From: GBS-DC sp964451985
GTDB lineage: Bacteria > Armatimonadota > Fimbriimonadia > Fimbriimonadales > GBS-DC
Direction: 5' to 3'
Assembly: GCA_964451985.1 (NCBI GenBank)
Contig: CAYVKB010000013.1
Span: 1 to 42,393 of the forward strand
DNA length: 42,393 nucleotides
In this document: positions 23,245 to 31,082 of the stretch, piece after piece
Layout of the letters: every line of letters starts with the position of its first letter
Numbering within the stretch: the first letter of the stretch is position 1
The notes under the pieces: model-generated
What the model was told of the DNA's origin: nothing
The model's input: only the letters and a program-made list of their open reading frames with translations
Database searches by the model: none
Made by a program: the position numbers and the translations under genes

Positions 23245-25959
23245 ATGAGGATTATGAAACGACTGGTTTTGACCATACTTAGCAGTGGAATGTTGATCGC
23301 TTCTCTCTGGGCGCAAGGGTCATACCAACCTGGTCCGGGGGAGCGATGCGGCTGTCCGAACAACGACAATCCTGTCAGTGATGACTATCTTGCGCTGCGG
23401 GTGGATAACGGCGTGCTGGGCGCAACGCTGGGACTCAGTGGCACGGTCACGTGGCTTACGGGGTGTTTCCCCGTCGAGGGCGCCGAGTGTACCACGCGCC
23501 CGGCAGAGGGTAGTATCCAGCTGGGCACTTCAGGTGGCAACTCGCTGCTGGGTGATCGTGGTATCGCGATGACTTCAGGTTATCCATGGGGCGTCTACCC
23601 TGGCGGTATGTATATCACGATGCAGGCGGCGCGCGAAGGGCAGACGCAAACCTTCGTCTGGGGACGACGCGAAGAAGGTGGCCCCACGGTGACCTTCTCG
23701 CAGGCGTTTCGCGGCGCGAGTGGTTTCTATGTGCAACGCATCTGGAACGTCGAAGGTTGGGACACCACCCTACGCATCGACCTCATTCAGTCGGTGGCGC
23801 GTATTAGCCTGCGGGTGCGCAACTCGGGTACAGCGCCCGCCACGCTCGCAGTGCGCTTCGCTTCCGATGTTGAGACAGGCGTTGAGGAAGGGTTCGACCG
23901 AAACGGTGCGTCGCGTCCGCCTTATGTCTATCTACAGGGGCAACGCCCCGTCCGCACCGATGTTGACTTACGAGGCACGCAAGTGCCCAACGCTGTCGAG
24001 TTTTATCTGGGACGCGGTAATCTGTCTGGCTCCTCACGCTACTTCCTGCGCCCGGGGCGCGGCTTCGAAGACCAAACGCCCATCGACCGCCTCGTGATTG
24101 GTGATTGGTTCTTCGTTCAGGGTAGCAGTAGCAGTATTTGGGAGCCAACGCTATTCCCTGATGCGTTCATCAGCGACGTGGCGATTAACATGTTTGTGAA
24201 CGCCCGCAACTTTGCGCCAGGGCAGGAGCGCGAATATGTGTTCTACGTCTCGCTGACCCCCGTAGATTTGGACGTACAACCACCCCTTGCTGTGGGCGTG
24301 GAGGCGTTGCCCGTCATCGAGCCGAATCGTCAGAACCTGTCGCAACTGGCAAACAATGGCGAGTTCGAAATCGTGGCGAACGTTACGAACCAGTACTTCG
24401 TCGTCGGACGCGAGATTGACTTGACCAATGTGGCGGTTGACCTTTCGTTGCCAGCAGGCGTGTCGCTTGCACCTGGTGAAACGCGCACGCGTACCATAGC
24501 ACGCCTCACCCCGGGGCAAACTGCCCCCCTTAGATGGCGGGTGATAGCCGACCCCACAACCGCAGGTTTTGTGACCTTCCGCGTCTCGGTGCAAGCCCCT
24601 CCCGCACCTACGAAGTCTGTCGCGCGCACCATTTTAGTCTCGGCGACTGCCAATCGCAAGCTTGAAAAAGGGTTCCAGATAGCCTCGATTCCGTTTACCG
24701 TAACAGACTCTCTGGACGAGGTACTGAACCTACCCGGAGCGTACCAAGCCAAACGCTGGAACCCCGAACGCGAGCTGTACGAAACTATAGACACGATTCA
24801 GCCGGGGCAAGGGTTCTGGATTTTCTTACCAGGCGACGCGACGATTACTCAGTATGACGTCAACTCGATTCGCTTCCCTGATAACGTCTTCGATACCAGT
24901 GTGCCGTTGCCCCTCAAGAAGGGGTGGAACCAGATCGGCAACCCGTATCCTTACCCCCTGGTGCTGGGACAGGTTGTTGTGGTCTCTGCCAGCGATCCCA
25001 GACGCAGCCTCAGCTTCTTCGAGGCAGCGCAGCGCGGAGTTATTCGAGGTGTACTCTACTTCTGGGACGAGTTTACAGGCGAATACAAGTTCACTTCAGA
25101 CCCGAACACGCCGCTGCTGCCCCACAGAGGCTACTGGATTAAGTGCGCAGAGGATATCGAGTTTGTCTATCCGCCTGTGTTCTTGCCTGGCACAGGCTTC
25201 GGCGGTATCATTACCCGTTCCCCCATTGAACTGGGGAACCGCCCTAACGACTGGCGATTGCAGATTGTCGCCCGCAGCAGCCGCGGTGTGGATACGCAGA
25301 ACTTTATTGGGATGAGCAGCGGGCGCAGTGCGGGCGACATCGAGGAGCCGCCTACGCCGCTGCCCGAACGCCCTGTCAACCTAACCATTCTGAAGTCGGG
25401 CACAGGGATGCCACTGATGCAGGAAATCCGCCCCCTTGCGAACCGACAGCAATACGACCTGCAAGTGGAAGCTGCGATGGGTGAGGAAGTCACGCTGACC
25501 TTCCCGAACCTGAACACTGTGCCGCAGGGCTACCGCCTGCGCCTGACCGACTTGAACACCGGTCGCACCGTAGACCTGCGCACGACCCCTGAATATCGGT
25601 TCGTCTCCACCGGGCGTACGCGCCTGCAAATCACGGTAGAGCGCGCTGCGCGCACGGGCGCGCTGATTACCAGTGTGAATGTGGGCACGGCAGGACGTGG
25701 CGCAAACAGCGTCTCCATCTCCTACGTGCTGGCGGACAACGCACAGACGAGCATCCAAATTCTCGGTTCCGATGGACGTCCGATTGCGAGCCTGCATCGC
25801 GGGCGCGCTGCCACACGCGGGGTGAACACGGTCGCGTGGAACCTGCGAGACGATCAGGGACGCGCCGTGCCGCCCGGAACCTATCAGGTTCAAGTGGAAG
25901 CCCGCACAGAAGATGGACAGACTGCTCGCGTGGCGCGACCGCTTGTCCTGACGCGCTAA
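23245..25959 (+). CDS. Exported protein of unknown function with shared C-terminal block
   Basis: A 904-aa protein. The signal peptide ends at SLWAQG (about 24). Residues ~25-360 are a beta-rich domain I do not recognise, with early cysteines (CGCPN, GCFPVEGAEC) that may pair outside the cell. A segment at ~370-450 resembles a CARDB/NEW3-like Ig domain (VDLSLPAGVSLAPGETRT). The rest is the block shared with the giant protein and the protease: GWNQIGNPY at 560-568, WRLQIVARSS near 669, and a FlgD-like Ig domain ~806-904 ending RPLVLTR. The ATG at 23245 is only 3 nt from AAGGAGG; the in-frame ATG at 23254 is 12 nt away, so the start is uncertain by three codons. Function unknown. Confidence 0.8.
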   Translation: MRIMKRLVLTILSSGMLIASLWAQGSYQPGPGERCGCPNNDNPVSDDYLALRVDNGVLGATLGLSGTVTWLTGCFPVEGAECTTRPAEGSIQLGTSGGNSLLGDRGIAMTSGYPWGVYPGGMYITMQAAREGQTQTFVWGRREEGGPTVTFSQAFRGASGFYVQRIWNVEGWDTTLRIDLIQSVARISLRVRNSGTAPATLAVRFASDVETGVEEGFDRNGASRPPYVYLQGQRPVRTDVDLRGTQVPNAVEFYLGRGNLSGSSRYFLRPGRGFEDQTPIDRLVIGDWFFVQGSSSSIWEPTLFPDAFISDVAINMFVNARNFAPGQEREYVFYVSLTPVDLDVQPPLAVGVEALPVIEPNRQNLSQLANNGEFEIVANVTNQYFVVGREIDLTNVAVDLSLPAGVSLAPGETRTRTIARLTPGQTAPLRWRVIADPTTAGFVTFRVSVQAPPAPTKSVARTILVSATANRKLEKGFQIASIPFTVTDSLDEVLNLPGAYQAKRWNPERELYETIDTIQPGQGFWIFLPGDATITQYDVNSIRFPDNVFDTSVPLPLKKGWNQIGNPYPYPLVLGQVVVVSASDPRRSLSFFEAAQRGVIRGVLYFWDEFTGEYKFTSDPNTPLLPHRGYWIKCAEDIEFVYPPVFLPGTGFGGIITRSPIELGNRPNDWRLQIVARSSRGVDTQNFIGMSSGRSAGDIEEPPTPLPERPVNLTILKSGTGMPLMQEIRPLANRQQYDLQVEAAMGEEVTLTFPNLNTVPQGYRLRLTDLNTGRTVDLRTTPEYRFVSTGRTRLQITVERAARTGALITSVNVGTAGRGANSVSISYVLADNAQTSIQILGSDGRPIASLHRGRAATRGVNTVAWNLRDDQGRAVPPGTYQVQVEARTEDGQTARVARPLVLTR

Positions 25960-25969
25960 GATGGAACTG

Positions 25970-25998
25970 GCTGGAGCGCATCTGCGCTCCAGCTCTTT
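25970..25998 (+). terminator. Intrinsic-terminator-like hairpin
   Basis: GCTGGAGCGCA (25970-25980) pairs with TGCGCTCCAGC (25983-25993), effectively 10 bp with a 4-nt loop, followed by TCTTT. The next gene's AGGAGG follows at once, so it may attenuate rather than fully end transcription. Confidence 0.65.
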
Positions 25999-26012
25999 AA
26001 CAGGAGGTAAAG

Positions 26013-26711
26013 GTGAAAGCTATCTGGAGTGTTATCGTCGCTTTGCTGGTGAGCGCGAGTTTCGCCTCAAACGAGATGCGCGAACTCGTGCTGTTCCCGT
26101 TTGCACAGGGCGCAGCGGTGCAGCCAACAGAGGAGTTCAACGTGGAAGTGGAGGCGTTGAACGCTCTCTACGCGCAGATGAAGGATATTCCCAGCATGTA
26201 TGTGCTGCGTTTCCGTGAGACCAATCCGTCAGTGCGTCGCGCCATCGAGGAGAACCGCATCCGCCGAGACCGAATCGTGCCCCCATTCAACGAGCGTGAG
26301 GCAGATGGTACCTGGCGTGCTGCCCGTGTGGGTGAGTTGCTGGGCGTCGACCTCGCTTTTGCAGGTCGCATCGAGGAGTTCAGCTTCGACCCCACCACAC
26401 GCGAGGCGATTGTGACTCTCAGCGGCGACCTGATTGATGTGAAATCAGGTGAGGTGCTGCTCTCTGTGGCGGAGACGGGGCGCGGACGCTTGGGGACTGA
26501 CGACAACGATCCGAATATCGCGCGTATCGCCGCAGTGGCGCAAGCTGCCGAGAAGGTTGGAATCGCCGTGCGCACGCGCCTTGCACCTCCAGTGGAGCAG
26601 CCCACTACGCAGCCTCAAGAGAAGAAACGCCCCGACCGGCGCAGCGAGCGCGCTGTGGCGACGATATTCACCGTGATACTCGGCGTGGTGCTCGGCACTT
26701 CACAGTTCTAA
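26013..26711 (+). CDS. Small exported CsgG/TolB-N-like protein
   Basis: A 232-aa protein with a signal segment (1-18, ending SASFAS), then a domain whose pattern ELVLFPFAQG ... RVGELLGVDLAFAGRIEEF ... GDLIDVKSGEVLLSVAETG resembles the CsgG/TolB N-terminal fold (a strand, a helix that builds a named element, then the 'DvkTGevl' strand). A Pro/Gln/Lys-rich linker (about 195-212) leads to a hydrophobic C-terminus (TIFTVILGVVLGTSQF) that may anchor it. The GTG follows AGGAGGTAAAG. It is 4 nt from the next gene, the LptD-like barrel, so the two are probably translated together. Its exact role is unknown. Confidence 0.7.
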   Translation: MKAIWSVIVALLVSASFASNEMRELVLFPFAQGAAVQPTEEFNVEVEALNALYAQMKDIPSMYVLRFRETNPSVRRAIEENRIRRDRIVPPFNEREADGTWRAARVGELLGVDLAFAGRIEEFSFDPTTREAIVTLSGDLIDVKSGEVLLSVAETGRGRLGTDDNDPNIARIAAVAQAAEKVGIAVRTRLAPPVEQPTTQPQEKKRPDRRSERAVATIFTVILGVVLGTSQF

Positions 26712-26715
26712 GTCT

Positions 26716-28659
26716 ATGCAAGCGCGGTTTGCGCTGGGACGCCGAATGCTGGGGGCAGGGGGGCTATGGCTCCTCTGCCTCTGCTGGCTTTGGGCGAACG
26801 GCGCAATCCGTCTTACGGCGTATCCCACCGCCGCCGTCGCCGATGGCGCATCGCAAATCCTCATCACTGCGGAAGTGCGTACCCCACAGGGCAAACCCGC
26901 GCCCGATGGAACTCAGGTCGCCTTCAACACTACTCTCGGCGCGTTCCGCGAGCCAATTGTCGCCACACAAGGTGGCGTTGCCCGTGCCACGCTCATCGCC
27001 AGTCAGCTGCCTGGAACGGCGGTGCTTACAGCAACCGCCGTAGGGCAGGGCGTAGTGGGCGAACTGCAGGTGCTGTTCGTCGCCACACAAGATGAACTGC
27101 GCAGCGCAACCGACTACGTGCAGGTGCTGGGAACCGAGTACCTTGCTTATGCTAACGAGCAGCGCGTTATCGCCGCCTCTGGGAAGGAGCGTGGCACGAG
27201 CGTGCGTTTCGGCTTCACGCGAATCGAGGCAGACGACCTCCAGCTGGAGGTGGACAGCTTGCGTGTGAAGGCGCGTAATGCACTCCTGCACTTTGGCTCG
27301 GACAGGCATGAGTTCGCTGAGTTAAGCTACGAGCTGCGCAGTCTACAGGGCTACGGTGTGCGCCAACGCGACGACCGCTGGGAAGTTGTGCGCATCCGCC
27401 ACGGCGCTCCAGAGCCATTCGATGCCGTTGCGCCCCCAGAACTGTTCCAGTTCGCCGACATCTCCGAGTCGGAGCTCGTCATCAAGGCAGCGCAAATCTG
27501 GTTCTATCCTGGTGAGCGCATCCAGTTCCACCGCGCTGAGTTCTATGTAGGTGAAGTGAAATCGCTGAGCATGCCCCTCTACTCGCAGAACTTGTGGAGC
27601 AGCGGCATCGGCAGCGATACGCTGGTTGGGGTACAGAACGGGCAAGTCTATCTGGATGTTCCGTACTATTACACCCTCACGCCCACACAGATTGGGGCGT
27701 TGCGCTTACGCACGGCGCAGGTGGGCGGGCGCACGATGGGCGCAGCACGGGGAATGTTTATCGATTTGGAACATGAGTACCGCTTGGGCTTGGGCACGGG
27801 TTTGATTAGCCTCAATAGTCTGGCTCGTAACGACTGGGGGCTGAACTGGCGACATCAGCAGCCGCTCTCGCCGAACACGCGCGTCTCGCTCTGGCTCGAC
27901 TCGCCCGCACATCAGGGGGTCTATGGCTCGGTGCAACTATCGCACCAAGTGCGTGGCTACTCCACTGGACTAACCTTATCAGGCAGCACGCTCTGGCGCG
28001 GCGTCCGCGCCGATAGCCTGCGCAGCGATTTGTTTATCGAGACCACACCACGCCGCGTCGAGGGACTACCGCTGCGCCAGAGCCTCTCGCTAAACTGGAC
28101 TTCGAGCCGAATTCGCGGCGCACAGGGCGTGCAGAACCGTGAAGGCGTCGGCGTGCGAGCGCGATGGAACCTCATCCCCCAGTCGCTCGGACGCTCCACC
28201 ACGCTTACAGGGGGACTGACGGTCGGGCAATTCGTGGGCAACCTACCGAACAAGGGATGGAGCATTACGGGCACGCTGGGCATCACACACGCGCTGGGGG
28301 CAGGGGGCGCGCTCAGCCTGAACTACGACTACGCCCAGGACGCGCTGGGCGCAAACCTGTTGGGACGACACCGACTGGCAGGAAGCCTCAGCTGGAGTGG
28401 GGGCGAACGATACTACCTTACCAGCTACTTCAGTCGCGCTTTGGACGCCAACTCTGTCAGTTTTGTCAGCGACTTTTCCTGGCGCATCAGCCCAATATGG
28501 AGAATGGGCTTGGGGTATACTTGGCAAAACTATAACCAGTACGATTTTCACGACAGAACCTTAACAATTGCCTATCGCATAGGCTACCGCGAGGTGGCGC
28601 TGACGTGGTCGTCATTTACGAAAAGGTGGAGTGTCGATTTGCTAACGGCGTTCTACTGA
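26716..28659 (+). CDS. Outer-membrane LptD-like beta-barrel with N-terminal invasin-type Ig domain
   Basis: A 647-aa protein. Signal segment ~1-29 (LWLLCLCWLWANGA). Residues ~31-128 form a bacterial Ig-like (Big_1/invasin) domain: YPTAAVADGASQILITAEV, then PDGTQVAFNTTLGAF. An OstA/LptA-like region follows (~150-275). A barrel of alternating strands runs to the end, with VPYYYTLTPTQIGALRLRT recalling the LptD 'PYYWxLAPxxD' segment. It ends with an aromatic residue (LLTAFY), as outer-membrane barrels do. True LptD inserts LPS; the added Ig domain and shorter barrel (LptD is usually ~750-900 aa) make a different export or adhesion role possible. Resemblance to LptD is by eye. Confidence 0.65.
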   Translation: MQARFALGRRMLGAGGLWLLCLCWLWANGAIRLTAYPTAAVADGASQILITAEVRTPQGKPAPDGTQVAFNTTLGAFREPIVATQGGVARATLIASQLPGTAVLTATAVGQGVVGELQVLFVATQDELRSATDYVQVLGTEYLAYANEQRVIAASGKERGTSVRFGFTRIEADDLQLEVDSLRVKARNALLHFGSDRHEFAELSYELRSLQGYGVRQRDDRWEVVRIRHGAPEPFDAVAPPELFQFADISESELVIKAAQIWFYPGERIQFHRAEFYVGEVKSLSMPLYSQNLWSSGIGSDTLVGVQNGQVYLDVPYYYTLTPTQIGALRLRTAQVGGRTMGAARGMFIDLEHEYRLGLGTGLISLNSLARNDWGLNWRHQQPLSPNTRVSLWLDSPAHQGVYGSVQLSHQVRGYSTGLTLSGSTLWRGVRADSLRSDLFIETTPRRVEGLPLRQSLSLNWTSSRIRGAQGVQNREGVGVRARWNLIPQSLGRSTTLTGGLTVGQFVGNLPNKGWSITGTLGITHALGAGGALSLNYDYAQDALGANLLGRHRLAGSLSWSGGERYYLTSYFSRALDANSVSFVSDFSWRISPIWRMGLGYTWQNYNQYDFHDRTLTIAYRIGYREVALTWSSFTKRWSVDLLTAFY

Positions 28660-28683
28660 TAACGCACCCTTAGCGCGCCTTGA

Positions 28684-28691
28684 GGTATATT
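28684..28691 (+). promoter_or_regulatory. Putative -10 promoter, GGTATATT, for the arginine decarboxylase
   Basis: GGTATATT follows the barrel gene's stop by 25 nt. The decarboxylase ATG is at 28725 after CAGGAGG. Confidence 0.45.
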
Positions 28692-28724
28692 CGGCGCGTT
28701 TATACCGAGTATCAGGAGGCATCT

Positions 28725-29219
28725 ATGCAAGAGGTTATTCAGGCAAGTGCCGCAGCGCTGTCTCGTCTTGCGCGTGCGTGTACGGCAGGCGCAGGCGTGG
28801 GTATCTCGGCGTTCGAGTTGCTCTCTTTTGACAGAGCGTTGAGGCAAGCAGGTTTCGCGGATTACAACCTGCTTCGCGTGTCTAGTATCTTGCCCCCCGG
28901 AGTGGAGCAGCGTCCATACATCGACGTTCCGAAGGGTGCGCTGTTGCCCACTGCCTATGGTGTATTCAGCTCCAACGAGGACGGACGCACAATCGCTGCG
29001 GCGGTCTCACTCGCGTTTCCGACCGACCTGGATGCCATCGGCGTCATTATGGAGACCGAGGGCTACATGACCGAGCGCGAGGCGCACGAGCTGGTAGCCA
29101 CGATGGCGGAAGAGGCGATGGAAGATCGCAACCTGCGCATCGCCCGTATGGAGGTGGTCGCCGTCGAGGCGAAGGTGGAGCTGTACACCACCGTCTTTGC
29201 GGGCGTTGCGCTGTGGTAG
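28725..29219 (+). CDS. pdaD: Pyruvoyl-dependent arginine decarboxylase
   Basis: It decarboxylates arginine to agmatine using a covalent pyruvoyl group instead of PLP, the first step toward putrescine and spermidine. The 164-aa proenzyme has the self-cleavage site RVSSILPPG; cleavage between S53 and S54 would convert S54 to pyruvoyl (in the Methanocaldococcus enzyme the pair is Ser52-Ser53). The VPKGALLPTAYGV and VIMETEGYMTEREA segments are family-typical. The ATG at 28725 has CAGGAGG 8 nt upstream. The protein ends 2 nt before the stop of a convergent amidohydrolase gene. The family is best known in archaea, with scattered bacterial members. Confidence 0.93.
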   Translation: MQEVIQASAAALSRLARACTAGAGVGISAFELLSFDRALRQAGFADYNLLRVSSILPPGVEQRPYIDVPKGALLPTAYGVFSSNEDGRTIAAAVSLAFPTDLDAIGVIMETEGYMTEREAHELVATMAEEAMEDRNLRIARMEVVAVEAKVELYTTVFAGVALW

Positions 29220-29221
29220 GC

Positions 29222-30136
29222 TCATGGGGCAGGGGAGCGGGCTAAGCGTTCGAACTCCAACGCCAAATCTGCAATCACCGAGCGCAAATCGGAGAGCAGG
29301 GGCAGCTGCGCCCGTGCGATGGCGACGTCGTCCAAGTCAAACGGCGTTGTAATCAGTGCGTCCTGATTGAGGGGACCATGCGCAATCACCCTGCCGAAAG
29401 GGTTCACTAACCACGAAGCCCCAACGAAGCCCTTACCGCCCTCAAAGCCCGCTAAACTCGCCTGCGCCACATAAATCCCGTGCTCGCCCGCGATTTGGGT
29501 CAGCATCCGCCGATAGGCGTCTACGTTCTCAATCTGCTCTGTATGGAATCCACGTGCAGGCGAGGCGGTGGGTACATACAACACCTGCGCGCCTTTCAGG
29601 GCGACGATGGTACTGGTAATCGAGTGCCACACATCCTCGCAAATCAGGATTGCTGCACGACCGAAGCGGGTAGGGAAGACCTCCAGCCTGCGTCCCCGCG
29701 CCACGAACCGCTCTTCCTCGAACACGCCGTAGGTGGGCAGGAAGAATTTCTGGTGTACATGCAGTAGATGTGCCTGTTCAGGTTCTGGCTCTAAAGTTGC
29801 ATACAGTGCGGAGTTGAAGTACTCGCCGTCGCGGTATTCATAAAAGCCAACGCAGACATCGAGTGGGCGATCGGGCTGAATGTCAGCGTAAAGGCACGCA
29901 AGGTCGCGTAGGAGTTGCGCTGCGGGCATGGCTAACTCGCGTACGCCGCCCTCGATAAAGTAGCCTGTCGTCGCCGTTTCGGGCAGCGCCAGTATATCCA
30001 CGCCCTCCTGAAGCGACTGGCGCATCAGCAGCCCAATCCGCTCCAGATTGCGCCGATATTGACCCTTGTCGGGCTTGAACTGCCCAACGCCTACCGTGAA
30101 CCGTCGTTGTGTCCCTTCGCTGTAGTGAATTGGCAT
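29222..30136 (-). CDS. Carbon-nitrogen hydrolase (nitrilase superfamily), probable glutaminase partner of NadE
   Basis: A 304-aa nitrilase-superfamily amidase with the Glu-Lys-Cys triad E53 (LALPETATTGYF), K130 (HQKFFLPTYGVFEEERF) and C166 (LICEDVWHS). The LPTYGVFxExR and ICEDVW motifs match the N-terminal glutaminase domain of glutamine-dependent NAD synthetases, and the gene follows an ammonia-type nadE. A split synthetase, with this protein supplying ammonia from glutamine, is therefore likely. N-carbamoylputrescine amidase (linked to the convergent arginine decarboxylase) is a weaker alternative. ATG 30136 follows AGGGAGAG; the longer reading upstream passes through a repeat. Confidence 0.85.
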   Translation of the reverse strand: MPIHYSEGTQRRFTVGVGQFKPDKGQYRRNLERIGLLMRQSLQEGVDILALPETATTGYFIEGGVRELAMPAAQLLRDLACLYADIQPDRPLDVCVGFYEYRDGEYFNSALYATLEPEPEQAHLLHVHQKFFLPTYGVFEEERFVARGRRLEVFPTRFGRAAILICEDVWHSITSTIVALKGAQVLYVPTASPARGFHTEQIENVDAYRRMLTQIAGEHGIYVAQASLAGFEGGKGFVGASWLVNPFGRVIAHGPLNQDALITTPFDLDDVAIARAQLPLLSDLRSVIADLALEFERLARSPAP

Positions 30137-30149
30137 AGCTCTCCCTGTA

Positions 30150-30206
30150 GACGGGCATTCCCGTCCGTGCAAGAACCGTATAAGGGCGACAGACAGGAAT
30201 GCCCGT
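30150..30206. repeat. Inverted repeat between nadE and the amidohydrolase
   Basis: ACGGGCATTCC (30151-30161) is an exact reverse complement of GGAATGCCCGT (30196-30206). Each arm carries a similar 18-bp unit (ACGGGCATTCC-YGTCYGT), once per strand, so two copies of a short element face each other. The left copy is itself palindromic (GACGGG-CATT-CCCGTC, 30150-30165). It lies 4 nt past the nadE stop. Confidence 0.6.
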
Positions 30207-30210
30207 GCTG

Positions 30211-31077
30211 CTAAAAGTCCACAGGTCTCAGATAGTACTCGCCAATCGCAGTGGTGGAAAGCATCGCCACAGTGGGCAAGTGTCGCTTCCAGTGTGTGCT
30301 ATCCACTTTCTGCTTCACGAGTTTCACATCCTCTGCGGGGAAGCCCATCTCTATAAGGCGTTCAGTCGAATAGCCCTGCGTAAGGTAGTACAAAATGCGG
30401 TCGGCGCGCTGGTAAGAGATGCCGAAATCGCCCTCGTCCGTTTGCCCTACGATGAGGTCGGCGGAGGCAGGTTTCTCCACGATCACCTCTGGCACCCCCA
30501 TATAACGCGCGAGCTGCCACACCTGCGTTTTGAACAGGTCGCCGATGGGGTTGACGGGCGGGGCATCGTCGGCGTGCCAGGTGAAGTAGCCGAACAGCCG
30601 CTCGCTCTTGTTGCCCGTGCCGATGGGCAGTGCGTTTAGCTTCGCCGATTGATCAAACAGGATAATCATCCGCATACGTGCGCAGATGTTGCCCACGCGC
30701 GTGGGATTGGCGTCTGGCTCAAAATGCTCCAGGTAGGCGTCTACCATCGGCGTAATCTCGATCACACGATGCTGGATGCCCAATGCGTTCACCACCAACA
30801 TCCCGTGTTCCAGTGATTGGGGGCTACTGATTTTGTATGGCATCAGGAAGGCATACACATTTTCGGGACCGAATGCGCGGGCGCATAGATACGATACCAA
30901 CGCAGAGTCCACGCCGCCCGACAGTCCCAGCAGTGCCTTGCTAAAGCCACGCCGACGCCCCACCTCATCGCGCAGGAACTCGATTAGCCACTCCGCGACC
31001 AGCGGCGCATTAATGCGCAACGGCTCGTCGGAAGTGGGGTCATAAACAGTCGGTCTCACCACAGGAAAAGTTTGCAT
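30211..31077 (-). CDS. nadE: NAD synthetase, ammonia-dependent type
   Basis: It amidates nicotinic acid adenine dinucleotide to NAD using ATP. The 288-aa protein is a single synthetase domain with the PP-loop SGGVDS at residues 53-58, IGTGNKSE, and the TWHADDAPPVNPIGDLFKTQV segment. There is no fused glutaminase domain; the adjacent nitrilase-superfamily gene probably provides it. I use ATG 31077, which has GAGGTGA about 6 nt upstream. A GTG at 31086 that overlaps the thiO stop is also possible. It is third in the operon thiS-thiO-nadE-amidohydrolase. Confidence 0.93.
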   Translation of the reverse strand: MQTFPVVRPTVYDPTSDEPLRINAPLVAEWLIEFLRDEVGRRRGFSKALLGLSGGVDSALVSYLCARAFGPENVYAFLMPYKISSPQSLEHGMLVVNALGIQHRVIEITPMVDAYLEHFEPDANPTRVGNICARMRMIILFDQSAKLNALPIGTGNKSERLFGYFTWHADDAPPVNPIGDLFKTQVWQLARYMGVPEVIVEKPASADLIVGQTDEGDFGISYQRADRILYYLTQGYSTERLIEMGFPAEDVKLVKQKVDSTHWKRHLPTVAMLSTTAIGEYYLRPVDF

Positions 31078-31082
31078 ACTAT

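Noticed and set aside
29222..30136. N-carbamoylputrescine amidase pairing with the arginine decarboxylase to make putrescine
   Set aside because: The genes are convergent, not one operon, and the LPTYGVFxExR and ICEDVW motifs fit the NAD-synthetase glutaminase better.
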